Assembly (NCBI GenBank): GCA_001662425.1
Contig: BDDC01000516.1
Location: 4,238-39,783 of the forward strand
Length of the DNA: 35,546 nucleotides
Direction: 5' to 3'
Source of the DNA: Chlamydomonas sphaeroides
Taxonomy: Eukaryota; Chlorophyta; Chlorophyceae; Chlamydomonadales; Chlamydomonadaceae
Shown: piece after piece, positions 1 to 10,539 of the stretch
Position numbering within the stretch: position 1 is the stretch's first letter
How the letters are laid out: every line of letters starts with the position of its first letter
The notes under the pieces: generated by a model
Seen by the model: the letters and a program-made list of their open reading frames with translations, nothing else
Told to the model about the DNA's origin: nothing
The model's database searches: none
Translations under genes and position numbers: made by a program

Positions 1-198
1 TGCCAGCGAGGGAGGCAGCAGCCGCCGGCCGTCGCCCGGCCCTGCCTCGCCCGCCAACAGCACGGTTTGTGCAAGCCGGGGGCCGGCCCCCACTCTTGCG
101 AGGGTCTGCTGCAATAAATGCGAGGGGATGGACAACCCTAGCTGCCGCTCGCGCAGCCGCCGCTGCTGCATCACAGCCATGGCGCTCGAGGCAGACAT
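1..198 (-). CDS. Tandem paralog of the 1374-8533 gene, first exon only (runs off left edge)
   Basis: Read on the minus strand from the ATG at 198, the frame stays open for 66 codons to the window edge. Its product matches the first exon of the 1374-8533 gene closely: QQRRLRE, QLGLS and PRLAQTVLLAGEAG are shared, ending in PPSLA. By eye about three quarters of residues agree, with one extra Leu before PPSLA. Most differences are substitutions that leave the frame intact, so this is more likely a live duplicate than a pseudogene fragment. It lies head-to-tail, about 1.2 kb downstream of the neighbour's stop. ATG 198 is chosen because it is in frame; a second in-frame ATG follows six codons later. 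Upstream sequence (199-700) shows no similarity to the neighbour's upstream region. Function is unknown. Confidence 0.65.
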   Translation of the reverse strand, partial: MSASSAMAVMQQRRLRERQLGLSIPSHLLQQTLARVGAGPRLAQTVLLAGEAGPGDGRRLLPPSLA

Positions 199-1373
199 GG
201 TGCCGACGCTCGACCAAGGCAACCGATATCCGTCGCCACCAGCGCTATAACTACCGCATACACAGCCTTAATGCGCCGTGAGTCCAGTCAGCTTAGCGAG
301 GTGCTATCTCGCGCGCGGAACATCTGCAGCCGTGAGTGCCCTCCCATCTGCAACGCCGGATGAGGACATGGGCTACAGCATCTCATTGAGCTGTTTTGAA
401 TGACGAGCAAGCAGCGGCCGACCACGATGCGTTACAGTTGTGTGACGCAAGCAAACCAGCGAAAGAAACCGCCATCACTGCTGTGCGCACTTGAAAAAAA
501 TGTGATAGCGTAACACGATTCTATTGCGGGCACAATGGGTGGAAGCCCGAGGTTCACCATCGCGATGGTGCCGTGACGCTCACGGCCCCCCTTGAAACCA
601 CTGTCGCCGCCCGTGACCGCAACAAACGAGCACCAAGCGCCCCTCACAAGTATTGGGAGCGTCTGTGAGCATGCAACGACCTTTCTCCGAACGCCGAATT
701 CTATAAGTGCCAATACTACATGGCTGGCTGCCAAAACTGCCCCCCGCGCCACCGCGTCCTCAGCATGAGCACCGCTACTGACTGCGCCAAAAATGAAGCG
801 GGTATTGGGACGGACACGACCAAACAGGAAGGCGGACAGGGGCGGCGTGTTCGCTGCCCGTCGCCTCCAAATCATCCGTGCAATACCGCGCGCGAAACCC
901 ACAAGCACGGCCACTTTGCTGACATTGCTGTAGCCACACACAGACAGGCCGCACGGGCTCACCTCCCCTCGCCAGCTGCTGCGTGGTCCAAAATGTACGA
1001 CATCACACGGCCTGCTGCAGGTCCGGGCACTCGCCAGCCGGCCGCACGGCGGCCAAGCCACAGCCACACACAGCCGCACCTCTCCCGCCCCACCAGATAC
1101 ACATGTTGAGCCAGTACATGCGCCTACCGTGGCCCGCCAACACCGGGCCGCAGCCCAGCGGTCAAGGGGGGCGCTTTGCGCTTTGCAGCGGCCACACACC
1201 GGATACGCCCTGGTCCGGCGCCAGCGGCCTGGGCGAGCCATTTCCCAGCCAGCCACAAGCAGGGCCGCATGCGTTGCTCCAATGGCGTGAACACCGGGCC
1301 AAGCTGCTCTCGCAGGGCCTCAACAGGCCGCCGCTGTCAACCGACGGCAGCCCAGCCGGCCGTGGCGAGCCCT
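199..1373. other. Intergenic region between tandem paralogs
   Basis: This stretch lies between the stop of the 1374-8533 gene and the start of its paralog at 198. It should contain the 3' UTR of the first and the promoter of the second, both minus strand. Open frames here are short and lack family signals or convincing splice sites. No TATA-like box was seen close to 198. Confidence 0.4.
432..436 (-). terminator. Candidate poly(A) signal TGTAA
   Basis: TGTAA on the minus strand is the only copy I saw between the stop at 1374 and the paralog start at 198. It would give a long 3' UTR of about 0.94 kb, so the assignment is tentative. Confidence 0.25.
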
Positions 1374-4300
1374 CTAGCGTGAAGCCTTCTGCGGCGTCGC
1401 TGGCCCCGGCTGCTCGCGCAGCGCCGCGGCCGACGGCTGCAGCGCCGCCGCGCCGCGACCGCCGTGGCGCCGCCGCCCCGCTCCGTCCGCCATGAGCAGC
1501 TGCCCCGGCTGCAGCTCAACCAACAGGACCGCCAGCTGCCAGAGCTGAGCGGGGTCAAGCGGGCCTGCGTTGCGTGGGCATGCGCCGGACCAAGTCGTGA
1601 TGCAGCCATGCGCTGGCGCTGGCTGCTGGCACCCGGTCCGACACGCTGAGGCTGGGCGCGGCACGAGCGCCAGCGCGCTGGGCAACCGACCTCCCAAGCC
1701 CCCCGGCGGCCAGAGGTCCCTGCACACCCACCGTCCAGAGGCGGCGCCGTGGCCGGCCGGTGTGGCACCTTGAGCTTGAGCATCTGCGGCCGAGACCCAC
1801 AGCCGGGGCAGCGCGGAGGCGGGCGTGAGGCTCCTGCAGTGCATCGGCCAGCGCTGTAGAAACGGTCAAGGCCGCATGGCACATGGGCATGTGCAGCCGG
1901 GCGGCCAGCCGCTGCTCCTGAACACACGGACGCAGAGGCACGACGCGATGCGCGACTGCCGATCCGGACCCGTCAGCTCTGTTTCCTGTTGGCCACACCC
2001 GCTGAGCAGGCCGCCCCAGCTGACGCGCCCCACTCCTCGGATCCGACGCACCGGCTTGAACAGGCGCCTCTGCTTGGGGGACATGCCGGGCGGCGTCACA
2101 TACTCCATGGCCCAGGCCACCACCTCCCGGCCGTGCAGCTCCCGCCGGGCCTGCAGGGGTCGCATACGGCAGCACGTGACGATGCGCCCACGCGTCATCC
2201 TGGGGCTCACCAAACGCCATCACCCTAGCTTCCGGTGCCTGCCGCGGGGCAGCTCCATACACCGTGCACCTCGGCGCATGCCCCCGCCGCGACCCAGCGC
2301 GACTGCAGTTGCGCAGCGCCACGAAACGGGGCGCTGGCAGGCAGGGAGGCACGCAGGCGTTCGACCGGCCGGCGTCCGGCGCTGCCCCCATTAGTCCGGT
2401 GGACGGAGCCGGCTAGTCGCCGACGAGCCTCACCTCGGCACAAGCCAGCATCGTCATCTCCAGGTCCTGAGTCATGGGAGGCGGGGAGGCTGCGCGGTGT
2501 CGAGCCGCATACAGGTTGCGGCAGTGTGGGGCTGCGCTGGGATTTGCCGCACTGACCCCTGCAGGCCCCGTTCGAACCTAGCGCGCACCTGCAGGCTGCA
2601 GCACACCACCGGGCCCACTCCGCCGGCCTCCACGGCCCCTACAAGGTGCCGCCGCAGCTCCACCCAGCTGAGGATGTGGGGAAGGGTGGCGAGGGGATGG
2701 AAGGGGATGGAAGGTGAAGGGCGACGGGGCGGGTTGCGCAGTGCAACGGTGGCAGTGAGCTGGCTGCGGCGCTGGCCGAAGCACTGCAGCCATGGCGGGC
2801 TCCGTCCCCAGGCCGCGCGGCCTCCCAGCCAGGTGCGCAGCAGGCCCTGGGGCCACAAAGCGCAGGCGCAGGTCGCAACCCACCACAACCACCACCAGCC
2901 CCATACCGCCGGCCCCTGCCTGCCCCACCTGCCGCCCTGCGCCAGCACCGCCGTCACGGGCGCCAGGGCGACGCCAGCCGGCAGCGGCCCCGCCGGCGCC
3001 AGCACCAGGTGGCGTTCCCCCAGGCCCACGGCCTCGGCGTTCTTGTCATCCTTGCACGCATCTTGCACGTTGCGGCCGCGCAGCTGCGCGTGCATTCTGC
3101 GGACGGAATCGCCCGGTTCTTTCCTATCATGCTTGCTAGCATGCCATCATCAACCTATGATTAAAGTGCGTAACATCAATAACAGCAGCTTCACAGCTCA
3201 AAGATAGCGGCAACCTACAGGTGGAGCCCCGCGAGAGCGCAGCGAGCCTCCGCGTCGCTGAGCCCCGACGCGCAGGGCACCGCGCCGCCGCCGGCCTGCG
3301 CCCCGGGCGGCGGCGGCGGCGGCCTCGGCTGGGAGGAGGCCGCCGCATGGGCTCCCATTCTGATGACCGCGCCCGGGGCGGCGTAGGGCAGCTGCGGCCG
3401 TGGGAGGCAGCGAGGGACCGCGGGCTCGCAGGCATGCGATGCGGTGCCAGAGGGACGCAATGGCGCAAGGCTGGGGGTAGCCCGCCCTGCTCTGCCCGGC
3501 CGCCCCATGCCCCGCTGCGGTGCCGCTGCGCCGCCGCGCCAGCGGGCGGCCTAGGCATGCACCGCCAGCACCGGGGCCGGCGCTGGCCGCCTCGCTCGGG
3601 CTGCGGCAGCTGCCGCTACGGCTGGAGCTCGCCCGTGCGGCCCACACCCAGCGCGTCGGCAGGCAGCCTGTGGCCCGCCGTCTGCCGCTGCCTGGGGCGC
3701 GCACGCCTCTGCCGTACCGTGGTCAGCGGCACGAAGGCCATGCCCGGGTCTAGCAGCCGCAGCAGGTGCAGCGCCGCCGCCAGCGCCAGGCGTATGCTGT
3801 CGGGCGGCCCCTCGTGCGCGCACACCAGCGGCCGGCCCGCCTGCGACACGGCAGCGCGGCGCGGGGCAAGGGGGTTTCCTTTTCGAGGGTGTAGCGAACA
3901 AGGGCAAGGCGGGGCAAAGGGCGAGGGCGCCGGCAGCAGCAGCAGCGCTGGGCTCTGCACATGCCGCGCGGCCGACGCCGGCCCTGCCCGTCTTCTGTGT
4001 GTGTCCAGCGCTCAGGCGCGACACGGCGGCCGGGCCGGGTGCGCATGAGCAGGCGTGGCCACCGGCGGCCCGTTGCCCTCTTGCCGGCTCGCCCCACGCC
4101 GCCGGGGCCAGCATCAGCAGCCGCCAGCTCCCACGCCCTGGGGCCGGCGCCGCGCCTCCTCAACCCGCCCGCCCCCAACCGCAGCCCAGCGCCGCACACA
4201 CACCTGCAGCCCCCGCAGCAAGTCCTCCGCGCGCCCCCGCTCCGCCAGCCACGCCGCCAGCGACCCCTCCGGGCCCATGCTGCGCGCCACCGCGGCCGCC

Positions 4301-7300
4301 AGCCCCCAGCCGCCCGCCTTGCCGGCGGCCCGGGCCGCGGCCGGCAGCCCCAGCGGCTGGACGTACACCGGCGCCGCGCCCCAGCAGTCGTCGTCCCAGC
4401 CCACCACGGCCAACTCCATCGCGCGGCCCCGGCCGATGCTGACAGTCGCATGACCGTCATCAGCATCCCCCGGCCATGGCGGAGCACCAACCTCAGCCGC
4501 AGCCGCGGCCGCGGCACCAGCCGCGGTCCCCGTCGGGGCTTCGGTCTCAGCCCCGGCCTCGGCCGCGGCGGCCGCAGCGTCCGATCCAGGCCGGGGCACG
4601 GACGTGGAGCCAGCCACGATCCCAGGTCCGGGACCGGGGCCCGCTCCGCGGCCGGCCAGGCGGCCAGCCGGGGACTGCGGCGCGCCCCGCTCACCCTCCG
4701 CCTCCGCCTCCGCCTCCGCCTCCGCCTCCGCCTCCGCCTCCGCCTCCGCCTCCGCCTCCGCCTCCATCCGCCGCTGCCGCCGCAGCCGCTGCCGCCGCAG
4801 CCGCTGCCTCGGCGCACACCCGGCTGTCGAGCCACCGCGCCAGCTTGGCCGCATACTCGTGGCGTACGAGGCGCAGCGGCGCCAGCTGCGGCTGCACCTC
4901 TGCGGCGTAGGCCAGGATCTGGCGGGACATGCCCCACACCAGCCCCGGCAGGCCCACGGCGGCCCCAGCGGTGGCGCGGGCGGCGCCGGCAGGGGCAGGC
5001 GCCGGGGCGTCGCGGCTGGGCTCGGGCGCTTGGGCGGCTTGCAGCAGCAGGCCGCAGAGTCCCATGGCCGCGAGCTCGGTGAACGGGCTCGTGTGGGCCT
5101 GCAGGCGGGGAGGGGGCAGGGCGTTGGGTGCGTGCCATCGCGACCAGCTGGCGACCCGCACACAGAACACGAGGAGGGCTGTGGTTGTGGATGCTCGCAG
5201 CGCCCCATACACGCGACGCAGACCCGCCGCGCCGGCGAGGCCACGAACCTGCTGCTGCTCGGGAGCACACGTCGCCGCCGCCGGCTGCTGCGTGCCACCC
5301 TCCTCCTGCCCGCCAGCGCCCTCGCCCTTGCCCTTGCCGCCGCCACCACCACCGCCTCCACCGCTGCCGCCATCGCTACGCCGGTCCCACAACGCGCTCT
5401 CGGCCTCCTGGGCCTGCCGCAGCGCCGACAGCGCCGCCAGCTGCAGCCACGCGTCGCGCTCCGACGCACGGGCCCCGTGCTCAGCGAGCCACGCGCGGGC
5501 GCGCGGGCAGCCGGCGCCGGCGAGGCGGGGGGCGTTTAAAGGCAGCAGCGGCGGCGGGTTGGGGAAGGGCGGCGGCGGCGGCGCGTGCAGCGCGGCGCGC
5601 TGGCGGCGGCGCAGGCGCGTGAGCAGCTCCAGGCACGCGAGCTCACAGCCCAGGGACTGAACCACCTGTGGGCGAGGCGGTGAGCGGCAGAGGGGGAAGC
5701 GCGGGGCGTTGCTAGGGGTCGTGCCCACGAGCGGGGGTCCTCGCGGCGCCCAATGCCGTGCCGCCGTGCGTACCGTGTCACGGATGTCCTCGGCTCCGTA
5801 CGTGCCGGCGTCAAGTACTGCCAGTACCGCGGACGGCTCGACCTGAAGCAGCGCCGCCGCCACGCCCTCGATGCGGTGGCGGCCCAGCGCGACCCGGGGG
5901 TCGGCGCCCTGCGGTTGGAAGCGGGGTTGGGGCAGTGAGGGCCATGTGCAGTGACCATGCGGCCTAGCGTAACCCTTCGACGGTGGGCCAACCCTGGGCG
6001 CCCACACCACCACTGGCAAGCGGAGCACCTCAGCCGGGCCCCGGCCGCGGCCAACCAACACCTGCACCCTGCACCGCAAGCCCACTATCCCAGCCGGCCG
6101 CGGACGGGGGGCGCAGGGGCGCCGAGGCGGCTGCGCGGCACACACACGCGTGTGGGGTTCTGTGCTACCTAACACTGGAACACACAGCCCGCCCGCACCT
6201 GCAGGTTCAACACAAGCGCATGGGCCTGCACCGCTGCCGAGTGGCCCTCCGACAGCACCTGCACAGCCTGCGCCTCCGCCGCCGCCGCCGCGGCCGCGGC
6301 CGCGGCCGCGGACGCATCTTCCGCCGCAGACGCCGCATACGCCGCCGCAGCCTGCTGCGCTGGGCCCGGCGCCTGCCCCGACCCCGGTGGCGGCGGCGGC
6401 GCATGGGAGGGCTCGGGTGCCGGCGCGCACTCCTGCAGCGCCAGCGCGGCCCGGCGGCCAAGGTTTTGCACGCTGTTTGGGTCCCGGGGCGCAGGCGGCG
6501 GGGATGGGCGGTGTGGTGGGCTGTGGGGGCCTGCAGCCGAGGCGCCGTTGGGGCCAAGTGGGCGGCGGCACCGGGCCGCTTCTCGTGGGGGCCGCCGCCG
6601 GCACGCAAGCGGCGCCGGCCGCTGCTGGCACCGGCCCCGGTCCCCGCCGAGGTCTCGGGCCGAGCGCACGCATCCCACCGCAAGCGGTGACGCAGGGGTG
6701 CCCCCTCATGTGCCGCGCGGCACCCAGCCATGGGGCAGGCGCGATGTGCAAGGCGTCGAGGGCAGGGGGCTGCTGCAGGTAGCTACAGACTCACGCGCTC
6801 TCGTGTGTGGGGCGGGCGGCCTCGAGCAGCCGCTGCACCGCCGCGCCTACCAGCTGCGGCCGAGGGCGGCGTGCAGGCGCGGGGGGCGGCAAGGGGCTGG
6901 GGGGAAGCCCACGCTGTCTTGGTGTGCGAGTGAGGGCCGCGGAGGCGCGACAGCCCGGTGTTCTTGGCAGCGGGATGTTGGGCCAAGGTGGGTTTAGCGC
7001 GAGCAGCGAGCGTGTGGCGACCGAAGGGTTGGGCGATGCGGGAGCTGCATGGCAGGGACCCCTGCGTCGGCCGCCGGCGCGCCCGCCTTCCATGTGTACG
7101 GCCGCGCTCCGCCGTACGCCGCCGTTTCTCCGTACGTGCCGTACCTGCTGTACGGGCAGCGCGTCCGTCTCCAGCTGCGCCACGCGCTGCTCGGCCCGCG
7201 CTGCATACAGCGGCTGCCTCCACTTATGCCCGCCTGCAGCCAGCGTTGGGTGCAGCGCTGAGTAGCTGAACGCGGCCCCACCACGCCCCCTGATGACACC

Positions 7301-8533
7301 GGGTTGCGACGAGGCCGGCGGCTCCCGGGAGTGCAGCCCCCGCCCTGACTAACGCAGAACGCAATCTAGACGGTTGAAAGCGGTTGGTGGTTGGGGGCCG
7401 CCGCTACCTGCAGCTCGTGTTCGGGCATGTGGGACCTCAGGAAGGCCATCAGCGGCGCGTCGCCTGGCAATCGAGCCAGCCGCATGCAGTTCTTGCATCC
7501 ACACGGCGCGGCGCCGCCACCGGCACCGCCTTCCCCAGCGGCACCGTCCGGCGCTCCATGGACCGTTGCGGCTGCGTCAGCGGCGACGGGCTGCGGAGGC
7601 GCCTGGCCGGCTGCCTCCGCGGCGGCTGGGGCGCTGGCGGGCTGCGGCTGCTGCGAGCCTGCGGGCGCTGCGACGCGGCCGCAAGACCCAGTGGCGGCCG
7701 GCGATGTGGTTCCGCCTTTCGGGGCCGACTCGCTCAGCGGCTCGGCTCCGCAGGCCGATGGCACAGTTGCTGAAGCGTCCTGCTGTGTGGCTTTTTCATA
7801 CTCATCAACGAGCTCGTAGACTCTTGTGCTGTACGGCTCAAATTCATGGTACACACCGGCGATGGCGGCGTCGGCGGCAGCTAGCGCCGGCAGCGCCCAG
7901 TGCCCGCCCCAGCGCCGCACGGCCGCCAGCAGCCGCAGTCGCGCCGCCTCCATTAGCCGCTGCCTCCAGAGCTCGGCGGTCAGGCGGTCGCCGCCCGCGA
8001 GGTCCAGGAGGGGCTCGGCCGGGGGCGTGAGCAGCCGCCAGCCGGGCCCCCGGGAGGAGGAGGGTGAGGAGGGGCTGGCAACATCGGTGTCGCTGTCGCT
8101 GCTGTGGCCGCTGCTGCTGTCGTGCCAGCGTCCGTAGAGGAGGTCCTCCGTGGCCGCGGCATCGAGCGGCTGGCCGATGCTACTCTGGGCCCTCTTGCGA
8201 GCGGCCTGCGAGGTGAGGTTGCGTGAGGATGGGTCGGACGGACACCAACCCTGGCCTCCGCCTGCCCCTACCCCTCACCTGTGCGGCCAGGGCCTGCAGC
8301 ACGTGCCGCGCCCGGGGCCTCGCAGCCGCTGTGTAGCGTGCCAGCGATGGCGGCAGCCGCTGGGCGTCGCCCCGCCCTGCCTCGCCCGCCAGCAGCACGG
8401 TTTGTGCAAGCCGTGGGTCGGCCCCTGCTCTTACGAGCGCCTGCTGAGCAAGAGATACGGGAAAAGACAGACCTAGCTGCCCCTCGCGCAGCCGCCGCTG
8501 CTGCACGGCGGCCAAAGCTTTTATCCCGTCCAT
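1374..8533 (-). CDS. Large multi-exon gene of unknown function (about 1,307 aa)
   Basis: I do not recognise this gene. Exons in order: 8279-8533, 7408-8205, 7145-7348, 6795-6853, 6199-6472, 5774-5908, 5249-5665, 4695-5098, 4204-4438, 3718-3840, 3219-3514, 2929-3096, 2589-2667, 2434-2466, 2270-2302, 2052-2150, 1797-1917, 1374-1564. Every junction keeps phase; the last four exons are the least certain. The TAG at 3215-3217 is read as part of a GTAGGT donor, not as a stop. Visible features: a charged N-terminus shared with the paralog at 1-198; a Cys cluster C320-x-C322-x2-C325 (CGCKNC) followed by FLRSH, reminiscent of small Cys clusters in algal oxygenase-like proteins; Ala- and Pro-rich linkers; and a poly-Gly run from a hexamer repeat. 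No transmembrane segment or signal peptide is obvious. The regular helical segments could be a scaffold or repeat protein, but that is a guess. Confidence 0.68.
4696..4766. repeat. (CCGCCT)n hexamer repeat inside a coding exon
   Basis: About a dozen hexamers encode a poly-Gly run at the end of the 4695-5098 exon, directly next to its GTGAGC donor. In the other minus-strand frames the same repeat would read Glu-Ala or Arg-Arg, so length changes that are not multiples of three would alter the downstream frame. Confidence 0.85.
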
Positions 8534-10539
8534 GCGTGCAGTTGGTCTCCTCCGCGCCCGATGGCAAGCCCTTGGCACTGAAACAGGTGTACGTTGCTAT
8601 TGTTGGCGCGCACTGCGTGCGGGAGCTTCGCGAGCCTCTGGGCAGCTTGTCGACTTGCGGCAAGCGGTAACCAAGTCGCAAATGCAGCAGGCCGCTTATC
8701 CGTTAGCTGCTTTCAGCAATAAACGTCTGCAAACGATGAGCTGGGCCATGCAGTTGTTGGAAAGTGGCTGGGAGAGAGCAGTTCGACGCAGCGTCGCCTG
8801 CATTCCAAAAAGGCCCTCTGCAACTACAGCAGCAGCAAGGTGTGAGCATTGCGGTATGGCAACAATCAGTACATCTGCGGTTGCGAACACAATTCCCCGT
8901 GCTGTGCATGCCGTGGACAGGTACCCGCAACCCAGGCTCTCCCCCGCCACCATCATCAGCTGGCGGTGTGCACCGACAGTCCTGCCGGCCCTGGCCTGCC
9001 ATCTACCTACAGTCAACGTATACGTCCGTTGGGCTGTACGAGTAACGCAGGAAAGGAGTACAGGCTCAGCTAGATTCGCCAACAAGGCGCGAACTCAGTC
9101 GTGCTAGCTGCCGCCCCTCGCGCTGCAACGCGCTGACGAGCCGTGGTACTTACAGCTGCAGCATCCAAACCACGCAATATGAATGCGGCTCGCAGTTGAG
9201 CATGACGTGACTCTAGGTGTGAAGCAACACGCCGTGTCAGGGCGCGCTTTTGACAACAACAGCTTATGTATGCGCTCTGGCCAGTGGTGTGTACGCATGC
9301 AACTTGGTGTTGCGGGCACTTCCGCGTCGTCCCAAGTACTGGTAACCGTGCAGGACTCCAAGCAATTCTCCGACGACACACCTTCTCAAGATAGATGCGC
9401 ACCGGTATAGTTTGGGAGTCCCAGTGTTGGCGGTTGTCTCAGGCACCCCCTCAACGACTCCCACGCTGTCTTACATTGAAGGGGCGCGCCTCACATACTT
9501 CCCACAACTGCAGCAAAACACATCGACTAGCACAGGCTGAGTGCAGGCACCACCGGAGTGCAACATGTCTGGCACGGCCCACAGTAACATAGGCGAGGCG
9601 TGTCCCGACTGCACACGCACGTCCGCACGTCGCGCTTGCGTATGCGGACACACGGCAGCGTCGAGGGAGGCTCGAGGTTGCCAACGGCGCCTGCGATCCG
9701 GACCTGGCCCTCGCCGGCCTACGGACGCAACATGCTACGTTCGACCCACGCGACATCGGCCGCCGTGCCGTAGTGAACCCTGCTTCATGGGCGGCGGTGC
9801 TCGAGCCTTAACTTCGTGTTGCTGGTTGGCGCAGCATCGCCGCAAACTTGCGCTCCACCAGGAACCTTATGTTCAAAGCATGGCGACAGGGGCATGGGGG
9901 GACAACCCAGCAAAAGTCAGTGAGATGCGCATTCGCAAATAAACGACAACCAAAGAGCGATCATGCGAAAGCTCACCTGGCGGACTGCCGACGGTACAAG
10001 TCCCATGACAGCCGCCGGAGTCCCTGCCTCTGCGTCTGTCGGCAACTACCGGACAGCACTCGCAGCGCCCGCTTGCCAAGCCGCGCCGCTCCGCTGGGCG
10101 CGCCAACTGGATGCGGCCCTACAGCAGCGGCCCGCGTGGCAGCCAAGCCAGGGCGCCAGCTCAGTAGCCGTGGGCGGCGCGCGGAGTTGAGTGCAGGTTC
10201 ACCGGCGGCGCCGCTCGTGCCGCCAGCGACGTGGGCTCTATCCAGGGCATGCCGCGCGTCTCACGGGTCACGGCTGCAAGCCGCGCCGGGCGGCTGTGGT
10301 CCGTGCCTACTGGTCGGTGGGCACAGCGCAAGCAATGCTGGGCTTCTAGCTCTTCCTCCTCGCAGGCGGTTGAGTTCCGCAGCGGTACCTCGGCGGGCGC
10401 GTCAGAGGCCCCCGCCCGCAGTGCACGCCCGCATGCATTACGGCAAGCACTCCTGCGGGCCACGTCGGCCCTGGCACGAAGCAGCACCCTGCCCCCACGC
10501 CACTAGCCCCGCCGCCGCTGGCCGCCGGCGGCGGGCCGC
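8534..10539. other. Intergenic region upstream of the unknown gene and downstream of TTLL9
   Basis: No gene could be supported here. The region should hold the promoter of the 1374-8533 gene and the 3' UTR of TTLL9. Long frames at its right end (to about 10.7 kb, plus strand) are shadows of the GC-rich terminal TTLL9 exon. Bases 9422-9478 resemble 27624-27689 and look like a dispersed element. No TGTAA lies within 1 kb of the TTLL9 stop on its strand. Confidence 0.4.
9422..9478. repeat. Short dispersed element, copy 1
   Basis: It shares a core TGGCGGTTGTCTCAGG and a looser flank ending CCACGCT with 27624-27689. Similarity covers roughly 55-60 bp in direct orientation. This could be a terminus of a transposable element. 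Confidence 0.45.

Noticed and set aside
1989..2228. Proline/alanine-rich plus-strand frames at 1-3 kb
   Set aside because: They are antisense to phase-consistent minus-strand exons such as 2052-2150.
2472..3095. Single 207-codon minus-strand frame starting with ATG at 3095
   Set aside because: Its middle is implausible (WGWWWLWWVATCACALW). Splicing out 2668-2928 joins two protein-like ends in phase, so the middle is taken as intron.
3215..3217. TAG as the stop codon of the large unknown gene
   Set aside because: It lies inside a GTAGGT donor in the right phase to continue into exon 2929-3096, which has no other upstream partner.
4691..6751. A 686-codon minus-strand frame as one exon
   Set aside because: It begins at a non-ATG codon, crosses several clear donor and acceptor pairs, and its open introns reflect GC richness.
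6783..6794. A 12-nt intron (GTGAGTCTGTAG) in the unknown gene
   Set aside because: Far too short to be spliced. The same donor joins in phase to the acceptor at 6473-6474.
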